DNA of 38,911 bases, from NCBI GenBank assembly GCA_036897095.1, contig JAYMSP010000924.1, positions 1 through 38,911 on the forward strand, written 5' to 3'. Below the pieces are notes generated by a model. It saw nothing but the letters and a program-made list of their open reading frames with translations, did not search any database and was not told where the DNA came from. Each line of letters begins with the position of its first letter. The first letter of the stretch is position 1. The stretch comes from Plantago elongata. Lineage: Eukaryota > Streptophyta > Magnoliopsida > Lamiales > Plantaginaceae. The translations under genes were made by a program, and so were the position numbers. Below, one piece after another: positions 7,373-17,482 of the stretch.

Positions 7373-10060
7373 GATTTAAGCGTTGTACCTTCAACTTCTA
7401 CATCATCTTCTGATGAGGTGCACAAGTTCTTTAGAGAAAAGACAATAAAGAAACATCTCCATCTATTCAAATCATGGCATAAACTTAGATGAGCTGATTT
7501 TACGGATATTGCCAGCTTGATTGACAATAAGGCTAGAAGAGAAAGAGCTTTGGATATGGAGACTTACATCCATGCCACATATTATGTCAAGAGTTATAAC
7601 TTCTCTGCACTGATGCATGAGGGATTTTAGAAGAAATCGTACAATTGCTTGAAAACGCATTTCTGGATGGGGATGAAGAAACTAGAAGGCGGATGACTTA
7701 CAAGCCTGCATTGCCAAAAGCATGAGTGTCTATCCTTCTAAGCAGGAGGAAGTTAATAGGCAGGTCACCATTTTGCCAATGGTGATCAATCTAGTATCTG
7801 ACGATGAGGAGGAAATCGACGAGAATGATTTTGAAGACCATCCCTCTAAACATCACCAGAATGGATGATAGTGAGGATGATGATGATGATGATGATGAGG
7901 CTCCCACTCCAGGAGCTGGTGGAAATGTTAAGACTAGTGGAGCATCTAGTGTAGGTTTTCTATCTGCACAGAAAGTATCAACTCTACTACTATCTTCAAA
8001 ATCACCAACTCACACCTCTCAACAACAAGATGAAGAACAATCAATACACATTGTTATATGGGAAGTTGAGGCTAAAGTTCCAAGTTAAGGAAATTTTTGG
8101 AGAGAGAAGTACAAGATAAATCACAGCTTGAGGATCATATTGCTCATAAAGCTGCCAAAATCCAGGATCTAGAGGCACTAAATGAAAGGGAGAAGGAACT
8201 CATTTATGAGCAAATCAAATTGAAGCAGTCTCTGAAAACTACTGTGGTTCAGCTGGAATCCTTGGTAGAAGACAAGCAAGTTGCTGAGGCTGCATTGCAA
8301 ATGGCAAGACCATCACAGGACAAAGGGAAGAAATCCATTGATGCCCTTGAATCTGAGTCCTCTGATGATTGATCTAATGAAGACCCTAACCATCCAGCTA
8401 GAATGGATTAGGAAGAATTGGAGATGGACAATCTAAATGAGCACATGAATTTTTCTCATCTGAAGAGAAAGGTGATTGCACCTAAAATTTTTGATAAAGC
8501 TCCAGAAGACAACAATGTTTTTGAAAATAAGTTCATAGTTCTGAAAAATCTAAAGAATGGATTGTTGAACAAAACAACATTGAATTGGCCACCATCCCTC
8601 CAAAGTTCAAAGCCTTTGCTGAGCTGATGACCAGAAGGACCACATCTCTCATGATTGCACATAAGGATTTGGTAATGCAAAGAGATGAGGATTTAGAGAC
8701 AGCTCAAAAAGCACTCATGGAATCAAGTTATGTTGTGGGGAAAGTAGACAAAGTGTATGAGCCATTTGCGAAGATCTCCAAGAGAGAACACTTACTACAT
8801 GGTCAGTTTGAGTCCTTACATTCTGAAGTTTAGAAACTGGTACAAGGCCAGAATGCTTTGAGTGCACACTTCGACTCTCTACAAGAAGCTTATGTAAGAT
8901 TGACTCAGACTATAATGACTAAGGAGGAAGGAAGCAGAAGAGATACAGACAAGAGGTAGCGGCCTACAGAAAAACCTCTAACCATAAGAGAACCTCCCTC
9001 TACAGAAAGTATACCACCACCACCCCCAATAACTAGAGCAAGAGCTTCACAGGAAAATCCAAGGGGAACCAAGTCCCCAAGGAAATCAGATAAACCTTTT
9101 GAAGAAGAAGAAGAAGAAGGTGAGATCATAAAGAAGAAGAAAGGTAATGAAGATACTTGCTCACAGAAAGATCAAGGAAACTATCTAGATGATGATGATG
9201 AGACTGATCATGATGACTATCCTCTCCACATAAAAAGGAAGAGAGTTGATGAGGAATCTGAACCTATAACTGCACTCCTATTGCTGCCAGAACACCATAT
9301 GGACATTCCAAATCTATCCATGGTAGTTCTTCAAGTCAAAACCCCAATCAGAACACATATAGGGAGCATCCCAGAATGAACATGAGACAAAGAAGAAATG
9401 CAAGGTTTGGGAGAACCAACAATGAAGAACTTCCTCCCAGACCAGAAGATGCATTAATTGAGTACACCAAGACTCATGATAGCCCAGTCTGCTCACCAAT
9501 GCATAAGACAACTCAATGGCTACTGAATTCTGGATCTCCAACACTTATTATTGAATAGGAAATTTCCTGATCCTATCTTTAACCAGATGATGGCATGGAG
9601 AGTCAACAAACCCCATCTGATAAATACTGCTCATGTGAAGACATGGCTTGATTTTGAAGTAAAACATGGCTAAGGAAATGAAGGAAGAGGTTCCTATTTA
9701 TGGGCCAGATGATGTTCATAAAGTGCTAAAACTGCTTGGAACATGATATAGCTCACAAAATAAACTTAGAGTAAGATAGCACATGACTAAGGAAGAATAT
9801 GATATTGACTTACATTACTTGAGAGTTATCTATAAGCACTTCAAACTGGTTGAAACCAAGATTGAGCATGCCTGGATATGGGAAAGAGTCTACTGGGTTA
9901 GACAGTTTCACAAGAAGAATCCTAATCTGGACTACAAAGAAAAGTTCAAGGTTGCCAGAGAAACTGAAATGGTTGTTAGAACCTATCTCTTACACTATGT
10001 CATTGACAAAAAAGAGCACAAGGATAAGAGATTCAGAGACTAACCAAAGAAGGACTGACT
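7373..10060 (+). pseudogene. Extra (env-like position) ORF of a copia element: acidic and coiled-coil protein remnant
   Basis: A long coding remnant broken by stops and shifts runs in the plus direction. In order: DLSVVPSTSTSSSDEVHKFF then a segment ending DNKARRERALDMETY; an acidic patch with seven Asp in a row (about 7882); a strongly charged helix predicted as coiled coil (8100-8340, heptad-like Leu in KLKQSLKTTVVQLESL); a second helical block (8585-8830); a Lys/Glu and Pro-rich linker (8960-9240); and a basic, aromatic C-terminal block (9783-10040, with IWERVYWVRQFHKKNP). It lies between pol (missing here) and the polypurine tract, the place where Sirevirus-type copia elements carry an extra ORF, often with coiled coils. 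No transmembrane segment is evident. The function of such ORFs is not established. Confidence 0.5.
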
Positions 10061-10447
10061 GAAGACTTAAGGTTGCTGACAACCTAAGTGTTTTGAAGAT
10101 TCTGAAGATTTGAGGACTTAGGACTTAGAATGTTACTTGGAGCTTGGACTCTCCTGTTGTTCTATTTTCCTTATGTATTGTTTTGTGTATTTTTGCTGAT
10201 GTATTCATTTGATATAATCTTGTAAGTTATCTTATGTTTTGTAGCTGTTAATCTGATGATCGTACTCTCAGATACTCAAATAGAAGATAACTTGTCAGCA
10301 AAGATCACTCCCTGTGATTTGGTTGATATCTTACTTTTCGCACTTATTTGAACTTAACTGCTAATCATTCTAAAATGATTAAGTGCTGGGAATTTGACTT
10401 CTCCAATCTGTAATAGAATTTTAGTGATAGTCATTGTTGTCTGATCT
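10061..10447 (+). other. Noncoding stretch between extra ORF and polypurine tract
   Basis: T-rich noncoding DNA with no ORF, consistent with the 3' untranslated internal region of the copia element. Confidence 0.5.
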
Positions 10448-10461
10448 AAAAGGGGGAAATT
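10448..10461 (+). promoter_or_regulatory. Polypurine tract of the copia element
   Basis: aaaagggggaaa lies directly before the LTR start TGTTAGGAATATC. It is the plus-strand priming site of LTR retroelements, and it fixes the element's orientation as plus and the following repeat as its 3' LTR. Confidence 0.85.
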
Positions 10462-11884
10462 TGTTAGGAATATCTGTTAGTATTTTGATCACTCAGCACA
10501 ATGACTTATCTTAGTTCCAGAAAGGTGTTTAGTACTCTAGGTCACTTGACCATTGTAAAGAAGAAATAACCTAGTATATAGTTTTTAGAAACCCCGTAAT
10601 AGGATGTTAAGTCTCTGAATATAATTTTTATTTAACTAGAAGAAGACCAAGAAAAGAAGAAGACCTTTTGCACAAAGGTATCTGAAGACAAAGGAGGAAA
10701 GTCTCCTCAGATTGTTTCTTCAGGAAAGTCATGAAAGACTTGTGTTTTGTTCACAAAACAAAGTCACAACAAGTTTTTGAGACAACAAGTCTATGAGAGA
10801 TTGAACATGTGATGCTTCAGAAAGCTACATGCATCCGTTGAGACTACAAGACGAAATATAGTACACTGCATTTAATGTTGGACATAAATGCCACTATCCT
10901 TCTGCAGAACTCTATGAAAAGAGATATACGCATGGGAGTACTAATTTCAAGATATGAACAGATTGAATTTGAAATATGTCCAACGGGTACTATTCAAAAG
11001 ACTATCAAATTCATCTATAAATATCACCACTTAGAAGCTGAGAAATACACACACGAACTACGATCATATAAACTATCAAGCAAGTATTCTCTCGAGCATT
11101 CTTACTACAATTCTCCAAGCTATCTATTTCGACTAACAAGCTCGAGAATTCACCAGTAGTTCTAAGTGTCATGATCCTTCAACAAGTAGTGTAATTTGTG
11201 AAAGAGTTGAATTATTGGATAACTATCTAAGATTCATTCTCTTGAACAAATCTCAAAAACATGGGTCAGTCAAGGAGAACCTACCATATACTTGAAAAGT
11301 ATATCAAGTAGTGTAATCTCTTCAAGCTCTCTGGAAACATAGCTGAAAAGTTAGAAGAGAAGCTTACCTGACAATCAACATATAACCTACACCATCATCG
11401 CGTGGAGTATAAGAAGTACTTGATTTGGGAAATCAAGGAATAACTCCAAGGTTATCTTGAGTACATGAAGTACTTGGCTCTAGGAGCTGGGGAACAAGGT
11501 TGGGAACCATTTGTTAAAGGAATCTTATAATAGGATTAATTGTAAGGAGAATTCAATTATTTGTTCTAGTGGATTCTAGGTCTTTGAAGGCCGAGTGGAT
11601 TAGTTGGAGGATTATGACACCTTTAGATACCACTATACTTGTTGTGTCATTTACTTTATGTATTTACATTTCAACAACAACAACAACAACACACACACAC
11701 ACACACACACATTTACTCTTAAGCACAAACTCATTTATCTATCGCATAAAGACCTACACTCGCTGATTATAAGTATTAGGTACCTACAAGTATCTAAGAA
11801 ATCGTGTTTATCGACAAAAGTTTGAAAAGACTATTCATCCCCCCCCCCCCCCTAGTCTCTTCCTTTGCCGTATCTGGATCAACA
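10462..11884 (+). repeat. Copia (Sirevirus-type) 3' LTR, 1,423 bp
   Basis: It starts TGTTAGGAATATCTG after the polypurine tract and ends CTGGATCAACA. A TATA box (tataaata, 11016-11023) is followed by a leader region. Near the 3' end is a run of 14 C (11839-11852), a feature often seen close to the end of SIRE-like LTRs. The matching 5' LTR is not in the window, so the element is 5'-truncated. A 94-codon frame (10875-11159) and frames around the CA-repeat are inside this LTR and are not genes. Right after the LTR, CACTA sequence resumes. Confidence 0.8.
11672..11711 (+). repeat. (CAA)n(CA)n compound microsatellite in the LTR
   Basis: A run of CAA units passes directly into CA units. It lies in the R-U5 part of the 3' LTR. 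Confidence 0.95.
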
Positions 11885-12782
11885 GAAATGAAGGCAGCCT
11901 AGTACTATGTCCTCTCAAATTGTATTGAAGTTGACAAATAAATGGAGATATTTGCTGGGTAAGATGGTTTTTCTTTAATGAGACATAAATTTAAACTTAT
12001 AAGTAATAAATAACTAATGCTTGATTTCCACAAAGAGTGCAAAGAGCGTCCTCTTGAGAATAATCCAATACTAGCAGATGATGAGATCGAAAACTAGCTT
12101 GATGAGGCGTTGCCTCTACAATTATCTCCTTGGTTCAAGACATATGTTCGAGATTCTGTTAACAATGTCAAATTTGATTACATAAAAGCTCTAGGAGAGG
12201 AACAAAACAGACAATTTTCTACATTCACCTTGTACATTGTTAATGGCCTGAGGTTCCACATGATTGACTCTGACTCGAACAAGGCTACGATGAATTCTGG
12301 GGTGTGTGTTAGTGGAAAGATATGTGTTATATGTTTGATTACTATGGGAGGTTGAAACGAGTTGTGCGTCTTAAATATCCTGGTTTGCCTTTGAAAAGAA
12401 CATATATGTTCGATGTTAATTGGTATGATCCTACTCCTAGTACTGGTACAAGGAGGAACGAGCAGTATGAGATGGTTGACATTAATCATAGGAGGAATTA
12501 TAGAAAGTACAAACGGTTTATCTTGGCTACCCAAGAACGTCATGTGATATTCATTGAATATCCAAGCATGAAACGCGACAAGGCTGACTGGTTGGCTGCG
12601 ATACATATCCGTGCTCCCTCCAGAATTGAATACATTCAGAAAGATGACTCAATCACCAACTCATTCCAACAAGAGGACGTTGATGAAACAACTAGAAAAT
12701 CCGTCCAAGCTAGAGAAGATTACATAGATCTGAACAAAAACGTATATGTAGATCTTACAACAGGAGATGACGCCGATGGTAT
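11885..12782 (+). pseudogene. CACTA transposase exon with the DUF4216 domain
   Basis: Two overlapping frames joined by a one-base shift near 12330 cover this domain: ALPLQLSPWFKTYV at its start, then VNGLRFHMIDSD and MNSGVCVSG, then FDYYGRLKRVVRLKYPGL, FDVNWYDPTPSTGT, MVDINHRRNY, FILATQERHVIFIEYP and KRDKADWLAA. These are the hallmark steps of DUF4216, found in the C-terminal half of plant En/Spm transposases after DUF4218. The exon ends at a gtatgt donor (about 12780). The first bases after the copia LTR (11885 on) may contain the last residues of DUF4218, but this is weak. The DDE-containing transposase core is not present upstream. Confidence 0.8.
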
Positions 12783-12927
12783 GTGTGTGTTAATGTTTAC
12801 ATTCTGTTAGTTGATGAGAATCCAATATGTATGTGATTCATTACATGTCAAATTTGTATATTTTTTTGTTGGTGAATTCACGATAATTTACTAATACATG
12901 ATATGCATTTCTCGAATTTATTTGCAG

Positions 12928-13247
12928 ATGCCACGAGGAGGCCTACATACCGTCCTCCCGCTTCTCATGGCGCGAGTGGTTCTTTTATACCACTCAGTGG
13001 TTCTGGTACACCACTCAGTGATTCTCACGTTTTTGAGTCTCCCTTTGATGAGCGGGGAGTCGAGTAGTCAGACCCATATTTCGGAGACTCCACCTGACTC
13101 CAGCTTGGGTCAGACATCCCATGGTGCTCGACACCCACAGTCTGGTCCTTGGAGTAATTTACCCCCAAATGATTGTCCCTATACCACCCTACAGGTGGGT
13201 GCCGAGTGGAAGGGCAAGCCGGTTCTGTTCCCCAACGGCCGAGATCA
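12928..13247 (+). pseudogene. CACTA transposase exon: Pro/Ser-rich linker
   Basis: It opens after a good acceptor (tttgcag) and closes before GTAAGT at 13248. In the frame that continues from the previous exon it begins DATRRPTYRPPASHGASG and reaches a stop after ERGVE; a second frame stays open and ends with WKGKPVLFPNGRDQ. In En/Spm proteins a Pro/Ser-rich linker of this kind joins DUF4216 to the C-terminal Transposase_24-like domain. At least one frameshift is present. Confidence 0.6.
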
Positions 13248-13340
13248 GTAAGTACTACATATTTCCCATTACTATTTATGCACTTGTATATACATGCACA
13301 TACTAATGGATTATTGTTTCTTATCTCACTCGTTTGTAAC

Positions 13341-13475
13341 AAATTTTGGCCTGCTAATGCGCACGAGAAGCTCACTGAGGCCTTCAGATCGAGGATGGAG
13401 TTATCTGGGCGGGGCAGGGAGAAGTGGTCACTTCTCCCAGATCATGTGAAGGGTTATTATTTGGATGAGTAGAGG
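13341..13475 (+). pseudogene. CACTA Transposase_24-type domain, first part
   Basis: It reads FWPANAHEKLTEAFRSRM then LLPDHVKGYYLDE, followed by an in-frame TAG and a gtaagc donor. This corresponds to the start of the plant Ptta/En/Spm C-terminal domain (a FWPG-like step followed by a V-x-W-x-x-LP segment). No clear AG acceptor is seen just before it, so the exon start is approximate. Confidence 0.6.
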
Positions 13476-13565
13476 GTAAGCTTAAAACATTACAATTCTT
13501 CAGTTGTTACTTGTGTCTTTAATTTATATCGATTTGTTTGATATGTTAGCCACTAGCTATATGTG

Positions 13566-13908
13566 AGTGGTATGTTAGCCACTATACTTGGGTGATATGT
13601 TAGTCACCATTGTGTTAGTAAATTTTAAGACAATATGAGTGGTATGTTAGCCACTATATTTGGGTGATATGTTAGTTAGTAAAATTTAAGACAATATGAG
13701 TGGTATGTTAGCTACTATACTTGGGTGATATGTTAGTCACCATTGTGTTAGTAAATTTAGAACAATATGAGTGGTATGTTGGCCACTATATGTGAGTGAT
13801 ATGTTAGTCACTATACATGGGTGATATGTTAGTCACCATTGTGTTAGTAAATTTTATCAGAATATGAGTGGTATGTTAGCCACTATGCTTGGGTGATATG
13901 TTGTTCTT
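13566..13908 (+). repeat. Minisatellite of about eleven short hairpin units in a transposase intron
   Basis: Units of 18-19 bp, spaced about 25-50 bp, each have a 5-bp stem around the loop TATGTTAG. Stem versions are AGTGG/CCACT (13566, 13641 region, 13770, 13867), GGTGA/TCACC (13591, 13724, 13820), AGTGA/TCACT (13795) and AGTGG/CTACT with a G-U pair (13699). Two units (13663, 13892) have lost the right arm. Spacer text gtgttagtaaattttaagacaatatg also repeats, giving a larger period of about 75 bp. The array lies between two coding exons of the CACTA gene and so would be in an intron, transcribed on the plus strand. No ORF. Confidence 0.85.
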
Positions 13909-14071
13909 ACAAATGTGCTATTTCGATTTTGTTCTACGACTTTCTCTTCCATTTAGCTTACGTAGAGTTGTCATCTTTTTGTTGTGGGGAATGTTGTAGA
14001 AAGACTTCTACATCTAGAATACTCTGCTTCCCCAAATATGAGAAACATTCGAGGTCGTAGGGTCTAACTAG

Positions 14072-14302
14072 TACATGAACATGATACATGCTGGGAAGAA
14101 GTTGTGGGAGACTCATAAAAAAAAGGCTGTTTGGATTGGGGATGAAGCCCTTTCACTGTGGGCGGCTTACTGGAATGACCCAATTGTAGTGGATACATCG
14201 TGGAAGAATCAGAAAAATCGATTGTCTCAATTGACTAGTGGTGTTGGCACATCCATACACTATTTAGGGATCCAGGCTGTTATCACAGCTTACACGATCC
14301 AG
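14072..14302 (+). pseudogene. CACTA Transposase_24-type domain, second part
   Basis: It reads NMIHAGKKLWETHKKKAVW, then WAAYWNDP, then KNQKNRLSQLTSGVGTSIHY, ending in frame at CAG before a gttagt donor (14303). The K-N-R then a Gly-rich step with a His is typical of this C-terminal En/Spm domain. The exon start is not clear: no strong acceptor is visible and the region before 14072 has stops. Confidence 0.65.
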
Positions 14303-14444
14303 GTTAGTGATTGGTACTGGGTTCTGTGATTTCATTCCATTCATATATATCTGACATCGTATAAGATAAATCCTCCGTTGTTATTTTTTATTCCGAAGCT
14401 AACAACTTACTATTTTGTTTCTTGTATAAATGCTTGTTATATAG

Positions 14445-14546
14445 GCTCAATCAGCTGAAGGCCCTGGACCTGCATACGACTACTTCAAGAAGGCAAAGCT
14501 AGGGAAGGATGGTGTCTGGGTAGACACAAAAGCTGAGAACATTGCG
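14445..14546 (+). pseudogene. CACTA Transposase_24-type domain, third part
   Basis: A 102-bp exon sits between an ATAG acceptor and a gtatgt donor and reads AQSAEGPGPAYDYFKKAKLG then DGVWVDTKAENIA. This matches the block where En/Spm proteins have a pattern like xxLFxxTHxxxDGxWVDxxAE. The reading frame is intact through the exon. Confidence 0.75.
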
Positions 14547-14643
14547 GTATGTTTTCATAATTAATTTGGTTAAAGTCCACATTAATTACTACTTGTGTAT
14601 TTTAAGAGATTGTATTCATGTACTATATGCACTTTCGTTGTAG

Positions 14644-14969
14644 AGTGAGGTGCACAGGAGGATCGATGGTCGGGACCTCACCATTGAGGAACAAAATAAA
14701 ATCTTCTTTGAGGTCAATCCATTGGACAACATGGATCGAGTCTATGGAGTTGGTAGTCTAGCCAATTCGATGGAGCCTGGTAGCTACTCAGTGTCTCAGG
14801 GAGGGTCACGTGTTTACGGAGCCAGGTGGAGCGGATGATGACTACTCATGATAGACAGATTCAGATGTTGCTGGAGAACCAGGCTCATCTACAGACTGAG
14901 TTGGACTCTTTGAAAAATCGAGTTGGATCTGAAACACCTCCATCGTCTCCTGATCATATCATGGATTAG
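14644..14969 (+). pseudogene. CACTA transposase last exon (C terminus)
   Basis: After a TGTAG acceptor the frame reads SEVHRRIDGRDLTIEEQNK, then FFEVNPLDNMDRVYGVGSLA. The RVYGxGS motif is diagnostic for the end of the plant En/Spm C-terminal domain. A frameshift near 14825-14838 leads to the other frame, which gives a short helical tail (QMLLENQAHLQTELDSLKN, coiled-coil-like) and ends at the TAG at 14967-14969. Splicing with the two exons before it is in frame. Confidence 0.75.
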
Positions 14970-15209
14970 TTACTTGTGTTTTATTTACTGTACGGATTAT
15001 TAGGTACTTGTGTTTAATTTAGTGTACGGATTATTAAGTTCTTGTGTTTTATTATCGTACATATGTTTATTGATACATTTGGAGACTTTTTAAATGACGA
15101 ATCTCTTTTATTAATTGGTCAACATTCTGTGTTTCGATTTAATTATTATCGACTTTTGTATAGTGTGAATAACATGTGACGAAAATAGGAAATACTGAAA
15201 ATTTAAAAA
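14970..15209 (+). other. 3' untranslated part of the CACTA element
   Basis: AT-rich noncoding DNA. It holds a short direct repeat, tacttgtgttt followed by tactgtacggattatta-like text, at about 14971 and 15005, then 15035. Confidence 0.5.
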
Positions 15210-15545
15210 AATAGCTAAGAATAGTTATTCGTAGCTAAAAATGGATTAAGGACATTTGGAGCGCCGCCCTTAATTCTTGTGACGGACTTAGCTACAAATA
15301 ATAATTCGTAGCTAAATCCGTATTAGAGATGAACCAGTGAACGGTTCTATTCATCGCAAAGCCCGTAGCCGGTTCGTCGCTGCGGTTTAGCTACGTATAA
15401 TATTTGTAGCTGACTGGTCTAGGGGCGGAAAGAGCAACTACGACCATTTATTCATGGCTGGGTCCGTCGTTGAGGTCCCAGCTACGAATTATTGGTCGTA
15501 CAGCTACGAATGGATTCGTCGATGTACGGTCAGATTTTTGTAGTG
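15210..15545 (+). repeat. CACTA subterminal repeats and 3' terminus
   Basis: The element ends with tttttgtagtg at 15545, which is CACTACAAAAA on the other strand, the standard CACTA terminus. Inside it are repeated tagctac / gtagcta words arranged as short inverted pairs: 15212-15237, 15288-15315 (TTAGCTAC paired with GTAGCTAA) and 15388-15411, plus looser copies to 15515. Subterminal repeats of this kind are transposase-binding sites in known En/Spm elements. The next three bases are tat, the likely target duplication, but its partner cannot be found because the left end is missing. Confidence 0.85.
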
Positions 15546-15770
15546 TATACCTCACTTCAGTTCAGTTCAGTTCCATTCAGTTCAGTAAATTCAGCTGAAG
15601 TGAACATAGCCTAACTAGTTCAGTTGTTTGGTCTTATAATTTGTACCAAATAATCGTGAATGAGGCTCTGTTTTATTCAACTAAAATTTACAGAACATAA
15701 TGAAATTAAACTGAAGTAAGGTATAAATTATGACTAAGTAGAGCTGAACTGAACTAAATTGATTTTGGTG
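15546..15770. repeat. Inverted-repeat element abutting the CACTA end (copy B of the CAGTTCAG family)
   Basis: The left end TATACCTCACTTCAGTTCA and the complement of 15706-15725 (TATACCTTACTTCAGTTTAA) form about 20-bp inverted ends enclosing 180 bp. Inside, TTCAG words are repeated (15556-15595) and mirrored by gagctgaactgaact at 15740-15754. No coding capacity. The left arm begins at the very base after the CACTA terminus. Confidence 0.6.
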
Positions 15771-17470
15771 AATGAAATAGTTAGTGATTCGATGGGGTTC
15801 TCGTTAGTTCAAAATGAATTTCAACTTGATGTATGACAAGAAGAAGAGAAATGGTTGTAAAATTCATTCCATCTTCCTATTAAAAAATCTAGTTAGTAAC
15901 TTCAATTTGTTATTTTTTTTCTTTTTATTCCTTTCGAATCAAAATCAAATAGAAATGAGAGAGTGAGAAAATCAAAAATTAAAATGCAAATGAGGTTAAT
16001 GGCCAGACGCGTGAGTGATAGTGATTTTGGAATGTAACGGTTGTATCCGAAACGATTTTAGAGAACATAGCTTAAATTTCTTGAGTGCTAGTTTTGTGAA
16101 AAGATAGTGTTCGATTGAATTAGTTGCATGTGGCGATGAGTAATTAAATTTAAATTATATAAAATGTCAATGCATCAAATGTTACTTATGTTATTTATAA
16201 TATTATATATATACATTTAAAAAATATCTACATGTCTCTTATATTTCTCACTATTAGATGTAAGACTTTGTGAATGACAATAAATTTGCATATTTCTATT
16301 TTATATTTAAGCAAAACATTTAGTACCAAATATATTCATCTTAGTAATTTTTTAATTTGCATAATATAGTATTTCCACCATCTTAATTCTTAAATAATTG
16401 GAATGATTGATTCGATGTCGGATCATCCCGATGTGCTGCATACTCAAAGAGTGTGGACATATGGACATTTTAACTCCACTAACACAACCGCCTTTTATAA
16501 TTGATGATGTTATTTGAAATGGAGGATGTAACGAATTGATACTAATATATGACTGGCCCATTATTCGATACGGTATTATTCACTTTGGACTAGAATCCGC
16601 ACGAATTTATTTTTAAATTCTCCCAAAAGTCCTCAAATCATAAGAGAGTGGTGGTCTACATATATACCCTTATCTCTTTCACTTATAAGTGAACAGATGA
16701 AATGCAAAAGAATAAAATTTCACCCACTAAATGATAAATTCGTACTAAAAACAACATAATTCTTCTCTTCAAATATACAAAGACACAATATTGATATAAA
16801 TTTTGTTTGTTCAACCTTTTTTACATTACCAACTTTCGTCCAGACAGAAACCAACGCGAATGAGTTCGGTAGTCACTTTCACTCCGATAATGATAATACT
16901 ACTATACCTCATTTCTTCTACACAATGACAGCATACTACAAACAAGTTAGGTCCAAATTATATTTATTCATGTGATATTATATTCACCCATTGCAATCTC
17001 GAACTTTTTATTTTCTCCAATCTCTCTTCTCATATTTACCTTAAAAATTATGTTCGTAAATCAATCTCACATTTTCTAAATTATTCTAATTAGTTGTACA
17101 TTTTTAAAATTGATATCCAGTTGATCATATGAAATGGAGTGTCATATTTGACTTTTACCAAATTTTGCCCGGTCTTCTAGAAGCTCAAGTAAAGTATTCA
17201 CTACGTTAATTAGTTAAACACATAAAGAATCTATTATACATTTATTTAATATTAATAATTATATTTTGATTTTTGCAATATTGAAATGAACTCAGGTCAC
17301 TTTAAGTTAGATGAGCACATGCATATTATTTAGGCGTGGCGTTGTTATAGGTTGCAGAAACTACGTACGTAACGTCAAATGCAGCATGCACCCCTGCCAC
17401 ATTACATATCACATTGACTAGTTTAACTTGTTTTTTATATAAATGTAATTAAGTATTCAACAAAATACAT
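15771..17470. other. AT-rich intergenic DNA
   Basis: I see no coding signal, no convincing TE ends and no RNA gene here. Short minus-strand frames in this stretch have no recognisable domain. The right part may include the undefined 5' end of the LINE that follows. Confidence 0.4.
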
Positions 17471-17482
17471 TCTGTAAAAAAT

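Noticed and set aside
11569..11825. Frames with Thr/His repeats
   Set aside because: They come from the CAA/CA microsatellite in the copia 3' LTR.
11839..11852. Run of 14 C, and a run of 13 G at 21399-21411
   Set aside because: Homopolymers of this length are prone to sequencing and assembly error. The C-run fits the end of SIRE-like LTRs and the G-run only breaks a dead LINE frame.
13566..13908. CRISPR-like array (repeats with spacers)
   Set aside because: Repeat units vary, spacers are themselves repeated, there are no cas genes, and the setting is a plant transposon intron.
16352..16561. Minus-strand 69-codon frame in the intergenic stretch
   Set aside because: No domain, no start context and no relation to the neighbouring elements.
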